Origin: Micromonospora luteifusca
Lineage (GTDB): Bacteria; Actinomycetota; Actinomycetes; Mycobacteriales; Micromonosporaceae
Reading direction: 5' to 3'
NCBI RefSeq assembly: GCF_016907275.1
Contig: NZ_JAFBBP010000001.1
Coordinates: 2,098,001 to 2,162,000, forward strand
Length of the DNA stretch: 64,000 nt
Numbering within the stretch: the stretch's first letter is position 1; the number at the start of each line of letters is the position of its first letter. The notes beneath the pieces are model-generated. The model did not search any database. It saw only the letters and a list, made by a program, of their open reading frames with translations, and had not been told where the DNA came from. Of this stretch, positions 1-8,575 are shown one piece after another. Both the position numbers and the translations under genes were made by a program.

Positions 1-1512
1 CGCTCGTTCATCGCGGGCGGCGTGTTCTTCGACAGCTTCTGGGCGCAACCCACCAGCAGGGACGTGCGACACGGCGACTTCTACGTCGGTGCCCGCTGGC
101 GCAAGGAACAGCCGGTGCTGACCGTGGGCACCACGACTGTGAACTTCGACGACGTGGTGCGCCAGCAGGGCACCACCCAATTGCCGAAGGGCAGCGGGAC
201 GCTGCCGACGGTCTTCGCCGGCAACGGCGCGGCGAGCGACTACGCCGGGCTGAACGCCCGGGGCGCGGTGGCCGTGGTCCGGCGCAACTGGGAGGTCAGC
301 GACTCCGAGCAGGCCGCCGCGGCGACCGCCGCCGGGGCGAAGATGATGCTGGTGGTCAACGACTTCCCGTGGCGCGAGGTGCGCGACTACTCGGTCGACT
401 TCTTCACACCCACCCCAATCGAGGTGGCGATGCTCAGCACCGACGAGGGCGAGGCGTTGATCCAGCAGATCCAGCGCGGGTCCACGAAGGTCGAGGTCGT
501 CTCGCAGCCGGTCGCCGACTACGTGTACGACCTGGTCCAGGCGTACCACAACCAGATCCCGCGCGACCTGAGTCGGGCCGAGACCCCGAAGACGCTGGCC
601 CGGATCGACGTCGGCTTCAACGTCCCGACGCCGCAGACCCGGGGTGGCGAGTTCCGGTACGACTGGCCGTCGTACAACAACTGGGGCATCGGCCAGACCA
701 GCAACCGCCCGCTCGCCACGGTCCGTACCGACTGGGTGTCCACGGGCGACCTGTACACGTGGGGGCAGGAGGCGTACCTCGACTCCTCGACGTACCAGAT
801 CGACCCCCGGACCAGCTTCCGCTCCGGCAGCAGGAGCACCGAGCAGTTCTTCGAGCCGATCGAACGACCACACCTGAACAACAACTTCAAACTGCCGACC
901 CGCTCCGGCGACGCTCTCAACCTCGACGTGCCCGGTTGGGGCGGTGCCGACCACGTCGGCATGGCGATGAGCGCCGCAGGGCAGACCAACAAGCTCTACC
1001 AGGACGGGACGCTGCTCGGCGAGAGCACCAGCACGTGGATCAGCGGCACGGCGCCGAGCGCGGCTGACCGGCCGTACCGACTGGTGGTGGGGACCACCCA
1101 GGATCCGACCGTCGGCCGGTACTCCACCAGCACCACGACCGAGTGGACGTTCCGGTCGAAGGCGCCGGCCGCCGGGGTGGAGTCGAGCGTGCTGCCGCTG
1201 CTCCAGCTCGACTACGGCGTCGACACCGACGCCGCCGGCACCGCGAAGGGCCGGACCGACCTGACCGTCTCCGCCGCGCATCTGCCCGGCGCCACCGGTT
1301 GCGGCAGCATCCGGCCGGTCAGCCTGGAGATCTCGTACGACGATGGCGCGCACTGGCAGAAGCAGTCGCTGAACCGTGCGAAGGACGGCTCCTGGACGGC
1401 GAAGCTGCGGGCACCGAAGGGCGCGACCTACGTGTCCCTGCGGGCCGGTGCCACCGACAGCTCCGGCAACTCGGTCAAGCAGACCGTGCTCCGCGCCTTC
1501 GGCGTGCGCTGA
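1..1512 (+). CDS. C-terminal part of a secreted PA-domain protein, probably S8 (subtilisin-like) peptidase
   Basis: The frame is open from base 1, so only the last 503 codons are present and the start lies upstream. The first third contains a protease-associated-like stretch (DYAGLNARGAVAVVRR, then AAAATAAGAKMMLVVND), which typically sits in the loop of secreted subtilases. The rest is beta-rich, with a closing Fn3-like segment (VSLEISYDDGAHWQ). The Ser/His/Asp triad is not in the visible part, so the peptidase assignment is inferred from the domain type. The gene ends 48 bases before a perfect palindrome and is convergent with the GH13 gene. It could also be another PA-domain exoenzyme. Confidence 0.6.
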   Translation, partial: RSFIAGGVFFDSFWAQPTSRDVRHGDFYVGARWRKEQPVLTVGTTTVNFDDVVRQQGTTQLPKGSGTLPTVFAGNGAASDYAGLNARGAVAVVRRNWEVSDSEQAAAATAAGAKMMLVVNDFPWREVRDYSVDFFTPTPIEVAMLSTDEGEALIQQIQRGSTKVEVVSQPVADYVYDLVQAYHNQIPRDLSRAETPKTLARIDVGFNVPTPQTRGGEFRYDWPSYNNWGIGQTSNRPLATVRTDWVSTGDLYTWGQEAYLDSSTYQIDPRTSFRSGSRSTEQFFEPIERPHLNNNFKLPTRSGDALNLDVPGWGGADHVGMAMSAAGQTNKLYQDGTLLGESTSTWISGTAPSAADRPYRLVVGTTQDPTVGRYSTSTTTEWTFRSKAPAAGVESSVLPLLQLDYGVDTDAAGTAKGRTDLTVSAAHLPGATGCGSIRPVSLEISYDDGAHWQKQSLNRAKDGSWTAKLRAPKGATYVSLRAGATDSSGNSVKQTVLRAFGVR

Positions 1513-1560
1513 TCGGCACACCGCGATGGGGGCGTGACTTCGTCCGGTGAGCACGCAGAG

Positions 1561-1590
1561 GGGGGACCGCGCCGATCGGCGCGGTCCCCC
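1561..1590. terminator. Perfect 30-nt palindrome between convergent genes
   Basis: Arms GGGGGACCGCGCC (1561-1573) and its complement (1578-1590) flank a GATC centre. It sits between the ends of two convergent genes and has no T-tract. It is a likely bidirectional GC-hairpin terminator. Confidence 0.7.
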
Positions 1591-1597
1591 GGTCAGC

Positions 1598-3250
1598 TCA
1601 GAACCCGCGACCCCGGCAGAGCCGGATCCAGCGGTAGCCGTGGCCGGAAACCTTCACCGCGCCGAGCTTGCCCAGCTCTCCGTAGCCACGGTCGGCGAGC
1701 ACGTCGATCGGCAGGTCGGCTTCCGGCTCGAGGGTGCTGAGGTCCACCTCGACGTCGTCGGTGCCCAGGTTGTGCAGGAAGACCATGGTGCCGGTCGGCC
1801 CGTCCGCCCGGTGTGCGAGCACGCCGGCCGGCATCGCCACGTCGATGTGGGTGGTCGAGCCGGAGCCGATCTCCGGGGCCTCGCGCAGCGTGCGGATCAT
1901 GCGCTCGAACCAGGCGAGCAGCGACTTCGGGTCGCCGCGCTGGGCGGTGACGTTGACGGTCTGGTAGCCGAACTCACCCTTGTCGATCACCGGACGGACG
2001 AGCTTCTCCTCCTCCGCTGTGGAGAAGCCGGCATTCGGCTTGTACGACCATTGCATCGGGGTACGGATCGCCTCCCGGCCAGGCAGCGACAGGTCCTCAC
2101 CCATCCCGATCTCCTCGCCGTAGCGCAGCACCGGCGTGCCGCGCATCGAGAACTGCAGGGCGTACGCCAGCTCGATGCGCCGCCGGTCGTTGCCGAGCAT
2201 CGGGGCGAGCCTGCGCCGGATGCCCCGGTCGTAGATGCGCATGGTCTCGTCCGGGCCGAACTGCGCGTACACATCGTTGCGTTGTTCGGTGGTCAGCCGG
2301 GACAGGTCGATCTCGTCGTGGTTTCGCAGGAAGGTGGCCCACTGCCCGCCGACGGGCAGCTTCGGGGTGTCGCGCAACGCCTCGATCAACGACTCCGGGT
2401 CCTGCCGGGCCAGCGCGAGCATGAGCCGACCGTTGAGCATGAAGTCGAAGAGCATGTGGATCCGGTTGCCGGAGCCGCTGGCGTCGCCGAAGAACGTCGG
2501 TAGCTGGGCCGGCTCGACGTTCGCCTCGGCCAACAGGACCGCATCGCCGCGCCGCCACTGCACGTGCTGGCGCATCTCGGTGAGGAACTCGAAGTCCTTC
2601 GGTGAGTTCGGGTTGCCCGGCTCGGTCAACTCGATGATGAACGGCACCGCGTCCATCCGGAAGCCGGAGACGCCGAGCTGAAGCCAGAACGACATGACCT
2701 TCTTGATCTCCGCCCGGACCTGCGGGTTGGCGAAGTTGAGATCCGGCTGGAACTTGTAGAACCGGTGGTAGAACCACGCCTTGGCGGTTCGGTCATAGCT
2801 CCAGGTCTCGTTCTGCTCACCGGGGAAGACCATGCCCTGATGCCGGTCGTCCGGTTCGGAGTCGGACCAGACGTACCAGTCGCGGTACGGAGAGTCCGGC
2901 GAGGATCGGGCGGACTGGAACCACGGGTGCTCGTCGGAGGTGTGGTTGACCACCAGGTCGATGATCACGCGGATGCCCCGGTTCTCCGCCTGGTGCAGGA
3001 GCTCGGCGAAGTCGCCCAGGGTGCCGAAGCGCGGGTCCACGTTGTAGAAGTCGGTGGCGTCGTAACCGTCGTCACGGTTGGGCGACGGGTGGATCGGGTG
3101 CAGCCACAGGCAGGTCACCCCGAGCCGGGCGAGGTAGTCCAACCTCCCGATCAACCCACGGATGTCACCGACCCCGTCGCCGTCCGAGTCGGCGTACGTG
3201 TCGATGTCGAGGCAGTAGACGACGGCTTCGGAATACCAACGGTCACCCAT
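1598..3250 (-). CDS. GH13 alpha-amylase family enzyme, trehalose-synthase-like
   Basis: Cytosolic 550-residue glycoside hydrolase/transferase with no signal peptide. The (beta/alpha)8 barrel motifs are in order: region I DLVVNHTSDEHPWF (about 98-111), GFRMDAVPF with nucleophile Asp200, LLAEANVEP with acid/base Glu242, and FLRNHDEIDL with Asp312. The N-terminal DSDGDGVGDIRGLIGRLDYL and QPDLNFANPQVR resemble trehalose synthase (maltose to trehalose), but alpha-glucosidase or sucrose/isomaltose-active GH13 members look similar. No maltokinase domain or gene lies beside it. The start is the ATG at 3250 (MGDRWYSEAV), where homology begins; the frame is open further upstream and would overlap the divergent gene. 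The start regions of this gene and the DUF1349 gene are 79 bases apart, so promoters are shared or close. Confidence 0.85.
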   Translation of the reverse strand: MGDRWYSEAVVYCLDIDTYADSDGDGVGDIRGLIGRLDYLARLGVTCLWLHPIHPSPNRDDGYDATDFYNVDPRFGTLGDFAELLHQAENRGIRVIIDLVVNHTSDEHPWFQSARSSPDSPYRDWYVWSDSEPDDRHQGMVFPGEQNETWSYDRTAKAWFYHRFYKFQPDLNFANPQVRAEIKKVMSFWLQLGVSGFRMDAVPFIIELTEPGNPNSPKDFEFLTEMRQHVQWRRGDAVLLAEANVEPAQLPTFFGDASGSGNRIHMLFDFMLNGRLMLALARQDPESLIEALRDTPKLPVGGQWATFLRNHDEIDLSRLTTEQRNDVYAQFGPDETMRIYDRGIRRRLAPMLGNDRRRIELAYALQFSMRGTPVLRYGEEIGMGEDLSLPGREAIRTPMQWSYKPNAGFSTAEEEKLVRPVIDKGEFGYQTVNVTAQRGDPKSLLAWFERMIRTLREAPEIGSGSTTHIDVAMPAGVLAHRADGPTGTMVFLHNLGTDDVEVDLSTLEPEADLPIDVLADRGYGELGKLGAVKVSGHGYRWIRLCRGRGF

Positions 3251-3329
3251 GCGAAGGAAACTTCTCCGAACGATCACTACGGCAAACCCGTCCGGCGGCC
3301 GGCGACCTCGGTTGGTTACCGTGCCCGTC

Positions 3330-3944
3330 ATGGAGACCGATCTCGTACCGCCGAGCGCACCGTTGGACTGGTCCGTGGGCAGTTGGCTGCACCCGCCAGT
3401 ACGCGTCGAGGAGGGCCCGGCCGGTGAGCTGGTCGTCGAACCGGCAGCGGAGAGCGACTTCTGGCGGCAGACCAGCTACGGCTTCGTCCACGACAACGGC
3501 CCCGCTCTGCTGGCACCGCTGCCGCTCGGCACCGCCATGGAGGTGAGTTTCCGGCTCGACTTCTCGGCACAGTTCGACCAGGCCGGCGCGCTCGTCCGCG
3601 TCGACGAACGGACCTGGACCAAGGCCGGCGTCGAGATGAGCGACGGTGAGTCGCAGCTCGGCGCGGTGGTGACCCGGGAGTTCTCGGACTGGTCGGTGGC
3701 ACCGGTGCCGCAGTGGGCGGGTCGGGAGGTGACCGTCCGGGTCAGCCGGGCCGGCGACGCGCTGACCGTCCGCGCCCGGGCCGACGACGAGCCCTGGCGA
3801 CTGGTCCGGCTCACCCCGCTGGACCCGGCGGCCGTGGCGCTGGCCGGCCCGTTCTGCTGCGCGCCGTCTCGGGCCGGCCTGAGCGTGGTGTTCACCGGCT
3901 GGCGGCAGGGGCCGGCGGACACCGCACTGCACCCGGAGCACTGA
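3330..3944 (+). CDS. DUF1349 domain protein
   Basis: A 204-residue soluble protein with the concanavalin-like beta-sandwich pattern of DUF1349. Its motifs are SDFWRQTSYGFVHDNG (about 51-66), FDQAGALVRVDERTWTKAG and EFSDWSV, with a GPFCCAPSRAG ending near 181-191. Proteins of this family are small, single-domain and of unclear enzymatic role; a carbohydrate-binding-like fold is all that can be said. The ATG at 3330 is chosen because the family homology begins with METDLVPP. It is divergent from the GH13 gene, but a shared function is only a guess. Confidence 0.8.
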   Translation: METDLVPPSAPLDWSVGSWLHPPVRVEEGPAGELVVEPAAESDFWRQTSYGFVHDNGPALLAPLPLGTAMEVSFRLDFSAQFDQAGALVRVDERTWTKAGVEMSDGESQLGAVVTREFSDWSVAPVPQWAGREVTVRVSRAGDALTVRARADDEPWRLVRLTPLDPAAVALAGPFCCAPSRAGLSVVFTGWRQGPADTALHPEH

Positions 3945-4020
3945 ACGGCAGGTGTGGGCGGGAAGCCAGTGGGTATGACCATCCGATCCCCGACAGCCGA
4001 TCCGATGCGGAAGGACGACC

Positions 4021-4692
4021 ATGGCGTACGCCCAGACTGGCGACCCGTCCGAGTTCACCGGGTTGACCGGTTGGGTGGCCTCGGTGATCGAGGTGATGGG
4101 CCCGGCCGGCGTGGCGCTGCTGGTGGCGCTGGAGAGCATCGTCCCGCCGATCCCCAGCGAGATCGTGCTGGCGCTCGCCGGCTTCCTGGCTCATGAGGGC
4201 CAGTTCAACGTGGTGGTCGTGGTGCTGGCCGCGACGGCCGGCTCGCTGGTCGGCGCGTTGGTGCTCTACTGGCTCGGTGCGGCGCTCGGCGAGGAACGGC
4301 TCAAGCGTTGGCTGGATCGCATCCCGTTGGTCGACAGCGACGACCTGGAGAAGGCCGACCGCTGGTTCGAGCGGCATGGCCGGTGGGCGGTGCTGATCGG
4401 CCGGGTGGTGCCGGTGGTCCGCAGTCTGGTCTCCGTCCCGGCCGGCGCCAACCGGATGCCGCTGGGTGAGTTCATCCTGCTCACCACCATCGGCAGCGGG
4501 GTGTGGAACGGTCTCATCGTCGGTGCCGGCTACGCGCTCGGCAACCAGTGGCAGGACGTGGCCCGCTACAGCGACTGGTTCAACTACGCGATCGTCGCGG
4601 TCTTCGTCGTCATGGCGGCCAGTTGGGTGATCCGTAAGATCCGCCGGCGCCGGGAGCGCGACGACCGGCGGTCGGTGACCGCCGGTCGCTGA
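4021..4692 (+). CDS. DedA family inner-membrane protein
   Basis: A 223-residue membrane protein of the DedA/SNARE-associated family, whose members work in membrane homeostasis and undecaprenyl-phosphate or lipid flipping. Visible signatures are the re-entrant PPIPSEIVLALAGFLA near 42-57 and the conserved IGRVVPVVRSLVSVPAGANRM near 126-146. These are followed by a long hydrophobic segment and a C-terminal TM with a basic tail (IRKIRRRRERDDRR). Start ATG 4021 is preceded by GGAAGGACGACC. The gene is convergent with the YidC paralogue, with only 4 bases between the ends. Confidence 0.9.
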   Translation: MAYAQTGDPSEFTGLTGWVASVIEVMGPAGVALLVALESIVPPIPSEIVLALAGFLAHEGQFNVVVVVLAATAGSLVGALVLYWLGAALGEERLKRWLDRIPLVDSDDLEKADRWFERHGRWAVLIGRVVPVVRSLVSVPAGANRMPLGEFILLTTIGSGVWNGLIVGAGYALGNQWQDVARYSDWFNYAIVAVFVVMAASWVIRKIRRRRERDDRRSVTAGR

Positions 4693-4696
4693 TCCG

Positions 4697-5443
4697 CTAC
4701 CGGTCAGCCGGCGACGGAACCGCCTGCGGTCGCCGGAGGACCGCCTGCTCGATCGCCGACCACGTGCTCGTGGTCACCAGGTAGATCACAGCGGCGAGAG
4801 GCAGCACCAGCGCCACCAGCACCGTCGTGAACGGCAGCAGGGGCAGCAGCCGGCCGAGCACGGCCGCGCCCGGCCCTTCGGTGGGCGTACCGGCCACCGT
4901 GCCGACGGCCGCAGAAGCCCGGCGGGCCCGCCGCGACGACCACCAGGCCACCGCCAGCAGCACGGCCAGCAGCACGGCGAAGAGCGGACCGGCCGCCCCC
5001 GCCAACCCGTCGCTGAAGTGGTGGCCCAGCGGGACCCCGGCAAGCCGCTCGTCCAGCAGCCCGGTGCCGCCCTCACTCGTGCTGAACAGCCGGTACAGGA
5101 CCAGCAGGAACGGCGCTTGGATCAGCAACGGCAGGCAGCCGGCGATCGGGTTGGCGCCAGCGGTCCGGTACAACGCGAACACCTCGCGCTGAAGCGTCGC
5201 CGGGTCGTCGGCGTACCGCTGCTGGAGGTCACGCACCTCTGGGGCGAGCGCCGCGCGGCGTCGCTCGCCGCGGACCTGCGCGACGGTGAGCGGCGAGATC
5301 AGCAGCCGGACGGCGATGGTGAAGAGCACGATGGCGGCGGCGGTCGCCATGCCGCCGGCCAATGGTTCGAGCAGGTCGGTGAGCCAGGACAGTGCGGTGC
5401 CGGCAGCGCCGACAGCGCCGTGCAGTGGTGCGAAGGCAAGCAT
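4697..5443 (-). CDS. YidC/Oxa1 family membrane insertase paralogue
   Basis: A 248-residue polytopic protein of the YidC/Oxa1 fold that inserts and folds proteins in the plasma membrane. The N-terminal TM is followed by a cytoplasmic charged hairpin (AQVRGERRRAALAPEVRDLQQRY, about 56-78), then NPIAGCLPLLIQAPFLLVLYRLF with the amphipathic hydrophobic core. It is shorter than the housekeeping YidC, which lies near rnpA/rpmH and is not in this window, so this is probably a second, accessory copy. SD GAGGGG precedes the ATG at 5443. The DUF6412 gene lies 102 bases upstream in the same direction, and the two are probably co-transcribed. Confidence 0.85.
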   Translation of the reverse strand: MLAFAPLHGAVGAAGTALSWLTDLLEPLAGGMATAAAIVLFTIAVRLLISPLTVAQVRGERRRAALAPEVRDLQQRYADDPATLQREVFALYRTAGANPIAGCLPLLIQAPFLLVLYRLFSTSEGGTGLLDERLAGVPLGHHFSDGLAGAAGPLFAVLLAVLLAVAWWSSRRARRASAAVGTVAGTPTEGPGAAVLGRLLPLLPFTTVLVALVLPLAAVIYLVTTSTWSAIEQAVLRRPQAVPSPADR

Positions 5444-5545
5444 GGAAAACCCCTCGGTCCGATTCCGGTGGGGTCCTCCCCCGGGCGACGTCCGCTCGAC
5501 AGGGGGGACCGGTGACGGCGGGATCGGCCGCGTGGCGGCGTGGCG

Positions 5546-5839
5546 CTACGCGGCCGAGGGGTGCCCTGGGGCGCGGGGACGAGGTCGACCTGCGGCGTCC
5601 GGGTCGATCTGCCGGGGCATTCGCCGACCACGCGATCGGGCCCGCAACCCGGCCCAGCGCGGCCCGGCTCCGGGCCCACCCGAGCGGCTGAGCACCCGCG
5701 CCGCCAGCACCACGGCGAGCAGCACCAGGGCGGTCAGCGCAGCGCCCGCGAGTAGGTCGACCGGCCGGCCCGCGAGCAGGGTGAACTGGGCGAACGCGTA
5801 GATCCACGCGACCCCGAGAAAGCCCAGCGGCACCGGCAC
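5546..5839 (-). CDS. DUF6412 small membrane protein
   Basis: A 97-residue protein with one or two hydrophobic helices (FLGVAWIYAFAQFTLLAG and LLAGAALTALVLLAVVLAA) and a basic Arg/Pro-rich C-terminal tail. It matches the short actinobacterial DUF6412 proteins that sit directly upstream of YidC-like insertases, so a partner role in insertion is a fair but untested inference. The start is set at GTG 5839 (MPVPLGFLGV), because upstream codons in the open frame are arginine-rich noise. A second GTG at 5833 is possible. Confidence 0.65.
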   Translation of the reverse strand: MPVPLGFLGVAWIYAFAQFTLLAGRPVDLLAGAALTALVLLAVVLAARVLSRSGGPGAGPRWAGLRARSRGRRMPRQIDPDAAGRPRPRAPGHPSAA

Positions 5840-6008
5840 GGGCTCAGCATATGGCCCGGTGTCACGCCGCCCGGCCGAATCGACCGGCCCTACCTGGTCG
5901 GCACGCCGAGACGACGTGCCGCCACGTTTCCCGGCATCGCCACGTTGGGTAACCAGGCAGTGGACCGACGCGGACGGACCGCGAACGGCAGGAACGGACG
6001 GTGGTGTC

Positions 6009-7145
6009 ATGACCGGCCAGGTGGCGGAGGCGCCCAGCGAGATGGCTGCGGCGACCGGTTTGCTCACCGTGGGTGTCGAGGAGGAGTTCCTGCTCGTCGA
6101 CCCGCACACCGGGGCCGCGGTCCCGGCCGTCGACCTGGTCCTGGAGCAGGTGCCGGCCGAGTTGCGCGGGCAGGTGGAGCGGGAGTTCCAGACCAGCCAG
6201 ATCGAGATCGGCAGCCCGCCCGGCCTGGAGCTCTCGTCGATCCGGCACTCCCTCGGCGTGCTTCGTCAGGCGCTCGCCGACGCCGCCGAGCGGGCCGGCG
6301 TACGCCTGCTCGCCATCGGCACCGGCCCGGTGGACGGCCCGGTGCCGCCGGTGGTGGACAAGCCACGCTTCGACCGGATGATCGAGCGGTTCCGGCTGCT
6401 CGTCCCCGGGCCCGGCAACAACGGCATGCACGTGCACGTGGGCATCCCCGATCCGGAGATCGGCGTGCAGGTGCTCAACCACGTACGGCCCTGGCTGCCG
6501 CTGCTGCACGCGGTGACGACCAATTCCCCGTTCGCCCGAGGTGAGGACACCGGCTATGCCAGTTGGCGCTCGGTGGAGTGGGAGCGCTGGCCCTCGGTGG
6601 CGCCGACGCCGTGGCTGGAGTCGCACGAGCACTACCAGCGGCTGATCCGTCAGTTGATCTCCAGCGGGGTGATGCTCGACGAGGGGATGCTCTACTGGTA
6701 CGCCCGCCTGTCGGCGAAGTACCCGACGGTGGAGCTGCGCATCGGCGACGTCTGCCCCTCGGTGGACGACGCGGTGCTGGTCGCCGCGCTGGTCCGGGCC
6801 CTGGTGGCCACCGCCATGGCCGATGTCGAGGCCGGCCGGCCGGCGTTGCAGACCGACCACCACCTGCTGGTCGGCGCGCACTGGAGGGCCGCGCACGACG
6901 GCCTGGAAGGCGAAGCCGTCGACGTCACCACCGGCGAGCTGCGCCCGGCCTGGGAGCTGCTGGACCAGTTCGTGGATCGGCTGCGACCCGCGCTGGAGCA
7001 GCACGGCGACTGGGCCGAGGTGGCCGACCTGCTGGGCGGGTTGCGCCGGCACGGCAGTGGTGCGGCCCGGCAGCGCGCGGTGTACGCCCGCACCGGGCGG
7101 CTCACCGACGTGGTGCAGGACGTCGCGCGGCAGACCCGCGGCTGA
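6009..7145 (+). CDS. Carboxylate-amine ligase, YbdK/EgtA type glutamate-cysteine ligase family
   Basis: A 378-residue ATP-dependent ligase of the GCS2 family, which joins a carboxylate to an amine (weak glutamate-cysteine ligase activity in YbdK; gamma-Glu-Cys synthesis in EgtA). The signature TVGVEEEFLLVDP is near 21-33. GNNGMHVHVGIPD and LHAVTTNSPFARGEDTGYASWRS hold metal- and ATP-binding residues, and VELRIGDVCPS closes the barrel. The other ergothioneine genes are absent here, so the physiological product is unknown. Start ATG 6009 is within a longer open frame; the family signature begins soon after it. The 169-base gap to DUF6412 is a divergent promoter region. Confidence 0.85.
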   Translation: MTGQVAEAPSEMAAATGLLTVGVEEEFLLVDPHTGAAVPAVDLVLEQVPAELRGQVEREFQTSQIEIGSPPGLELSSIRHSLGVLRQALADAAERAGVRLLAIGTGPVDGPVPPVVDKPRFDRMIERFRLLVPGPGNNGMHVHVGIPDPEIGVQVLNHVRPWLPLLHAVTTNSPFARGEDTGYASWRSVEWERWPSVAPTPWLESHEHYQRLIRQLISSGVMLDEGMLYWYARLSAKYPTVELRIGDVCPSVDDAVLVAALVRALVATAMADVEAGRPALQTDHHLLVGAHWRAAHDGLEGEAVDVTTGELRPAWELLDQFVDRLRPALEQHGDWAEVADLLGGLRRHGSGAARQRAVYARTGRLTDVVQDVARQTRG

Positions 7146-7168
7146 TCGCCCCGTGACAGGATGAACCC

Positions 7169-8548
7169 GTGGCGCAACGGCTGATCGTCATCGGCGGGGA
7201 CGCCGCCGGCATGTCTACGGCGTCCCAGGCTCGACGCCGCCGCGACCGTGCCGACCTGGAAATCGTGGTCTTCGAGCGAGGTCACTTCACCTCCTACTCG
7301 GCGTGCGGCATCCCGTACTGGATCAGCGGTCTGGTGTCCGGTCCGGACGATCTGATCGCCCGGGATCCGGAGACGTTCCGCACGAAGCACGCGATGGACG
7401 TGCGGATGCGACACGAGGTCACGGCCATCGACCTGGACCGCCGCGAGGTGGTCGCCCGGGACCTGGACCGCGGCGGAGAGGTCCGCGAGCGGTTCGACGA
7501 CCTGATGTACGCGGCTGGCGCGGTGCCGGTGAAGCCTTCCTGGGCGGACACGGACGCGAACGGCGTGTTCGGCATGCAGACCCTGGACGACGGGGCGGCG
7601 TTGCGCGACTGGCTGGAGACTGAGCCGCGGCCGCGCCGGGCGGTGGTGGTCGGTGGTGGGTACATCGGCGTCGAGATCGCCGAGGCACTGATCCAACGCG
7701 ATCTCTCCGTGACCCTGGTCGAGGCGGGTAGCCAGCCCATGGCGACGGTGGACGGCGACATGGCCGAGCTGGTCGCCGACGCGATGCGCGGCCTGGGCAT
7801 CAAGATCCGTACCGACCTGCCGGTGACCGGCTTGGAGCAGCGGGACAGCCGGGTGTCCGCGGTGGTCACGGCCGAGGGGCCGATTCCGACCGACGTCGTG
7901 GTCCTGGGTCTGGGAGTACGCCCGAACACCGCGCTCGCCGAGGCTGCCGGGTTCCCGATCGGGCCGACCGGCGGGATCCGGGTGGACCGCCGGATGCGGG
8001 TGGCCGAACTGCCCGGCGTCTGGGCGGCCGGCGACTGCGTGGAGACGCTGCACCGGGTCAGCGGGTTGCCGGTGCACGTGCCGCTCGGCACGCACGCCAA
8101 CAAGCAGGGCCGCGCGGCTGGGATCAACATCGGCGGCGGCTACGCCACCTTCACCGGCGTGATCGGCACGGCCGTGACCAAGGTCTGTGACCTGGAGGTG
8201 GGTCGGACGGGCCTGCGGGAGCGGGAGGCCACCCGGGCCGGGTTCGACTTCATCTCGGTGGTCGCCCAGTCGACAAACCGGGCCGGCTACTACCCGGGTG
8301 CCCGGCCGATGACCGTCAAGTTGATCGCCGAGCGGCCCAGCGGCCGGTTGCTTGGTGCGCAGATCGTCGGTTGGTCCGAGGCGGCCAAACGCATCGACGC
8401 GCTTGCCGTGGCACTCTGGAACGGCATGACGGTGGACGATATGACGTCACTCGACCTGGGCTACGCTCCGCCGTACGCGCCGGTGTGGGACCCGGTGCTC
8501 GTCGCCGCCCGAAAAGCGGTCGACGCGCTCGCCGCCCTCGACCGCTGA
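7169..8548 (+). CDS. FAD-dependent NAD(P)-disulfide oxidoreductase, CoA-disulfide reductase/NADH oxidase-like
   Basis: A 459-residue flavoprotein. It has an N-terminal FAD fold (VIGGDAAGMSTA, 7-18) and a single redox cysteine Cys46 in TSYSACGIPYWISG. This is the SxxxCGxPY type of CoA-disulfide reductases, persulfide reductases and NADH oxidases rather than a CxxxxC pair. It also has an NAD(P) fold (VVVGGGYIGVEIAEAL, about 156-171), VWAAGDCVE for FAD, and a C-terminal dimerisation domain (ALWNGMTVDDMTSLDLGYAPPY). It probably reduces low-molecular-weight disulfides or persulfides, or NADH with oxygen. Start GTG 7169, with the LacI gene 27 bases downstream on the same strand. Confidence 0.88.
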   Translation: MAQRLIVIGGDAAGMSTASQARRRRDRADLEIVVFERGHFTSYSACGIPYWISGLVSGPDDLIARDPETFRTKHAMDVRMRHEVTAIDLDRREVVARDLDRGGEVRERFDDLMYAAGAVPVKPSWADTDANGVFGMQTLDDGAALRDWLETEPRPRRAVVVGGGYIGVEIAEALIQRDLSVTLVEAGSQPMATVDGDMAELVADAMRGLGIKIRTDLPVTGLEQRDSRVSAVVTAEGPIPTDVVVLGLGVRPNTALAEAAGFPIGPTGGIRVDRRMRVAELPGVWAAGDCVETLHRVSGLPVHVPLGTHANKQGRAAGINIGGGYATFTGVIGTAVTKVCDLEVGRTGLREREATRAGFDFISVVAQSTNRAGYYPGARPMTVKLIAERPSGRLLGAQIVGWSEAAKRIDALAVALWNGMTVDDMTSLDLGYAPPYAPVWDPVLVAARKAVDALAALDR

Positions 8549-8575
8549 CCGGCGCCCGCCCTGGAGGACCACCCT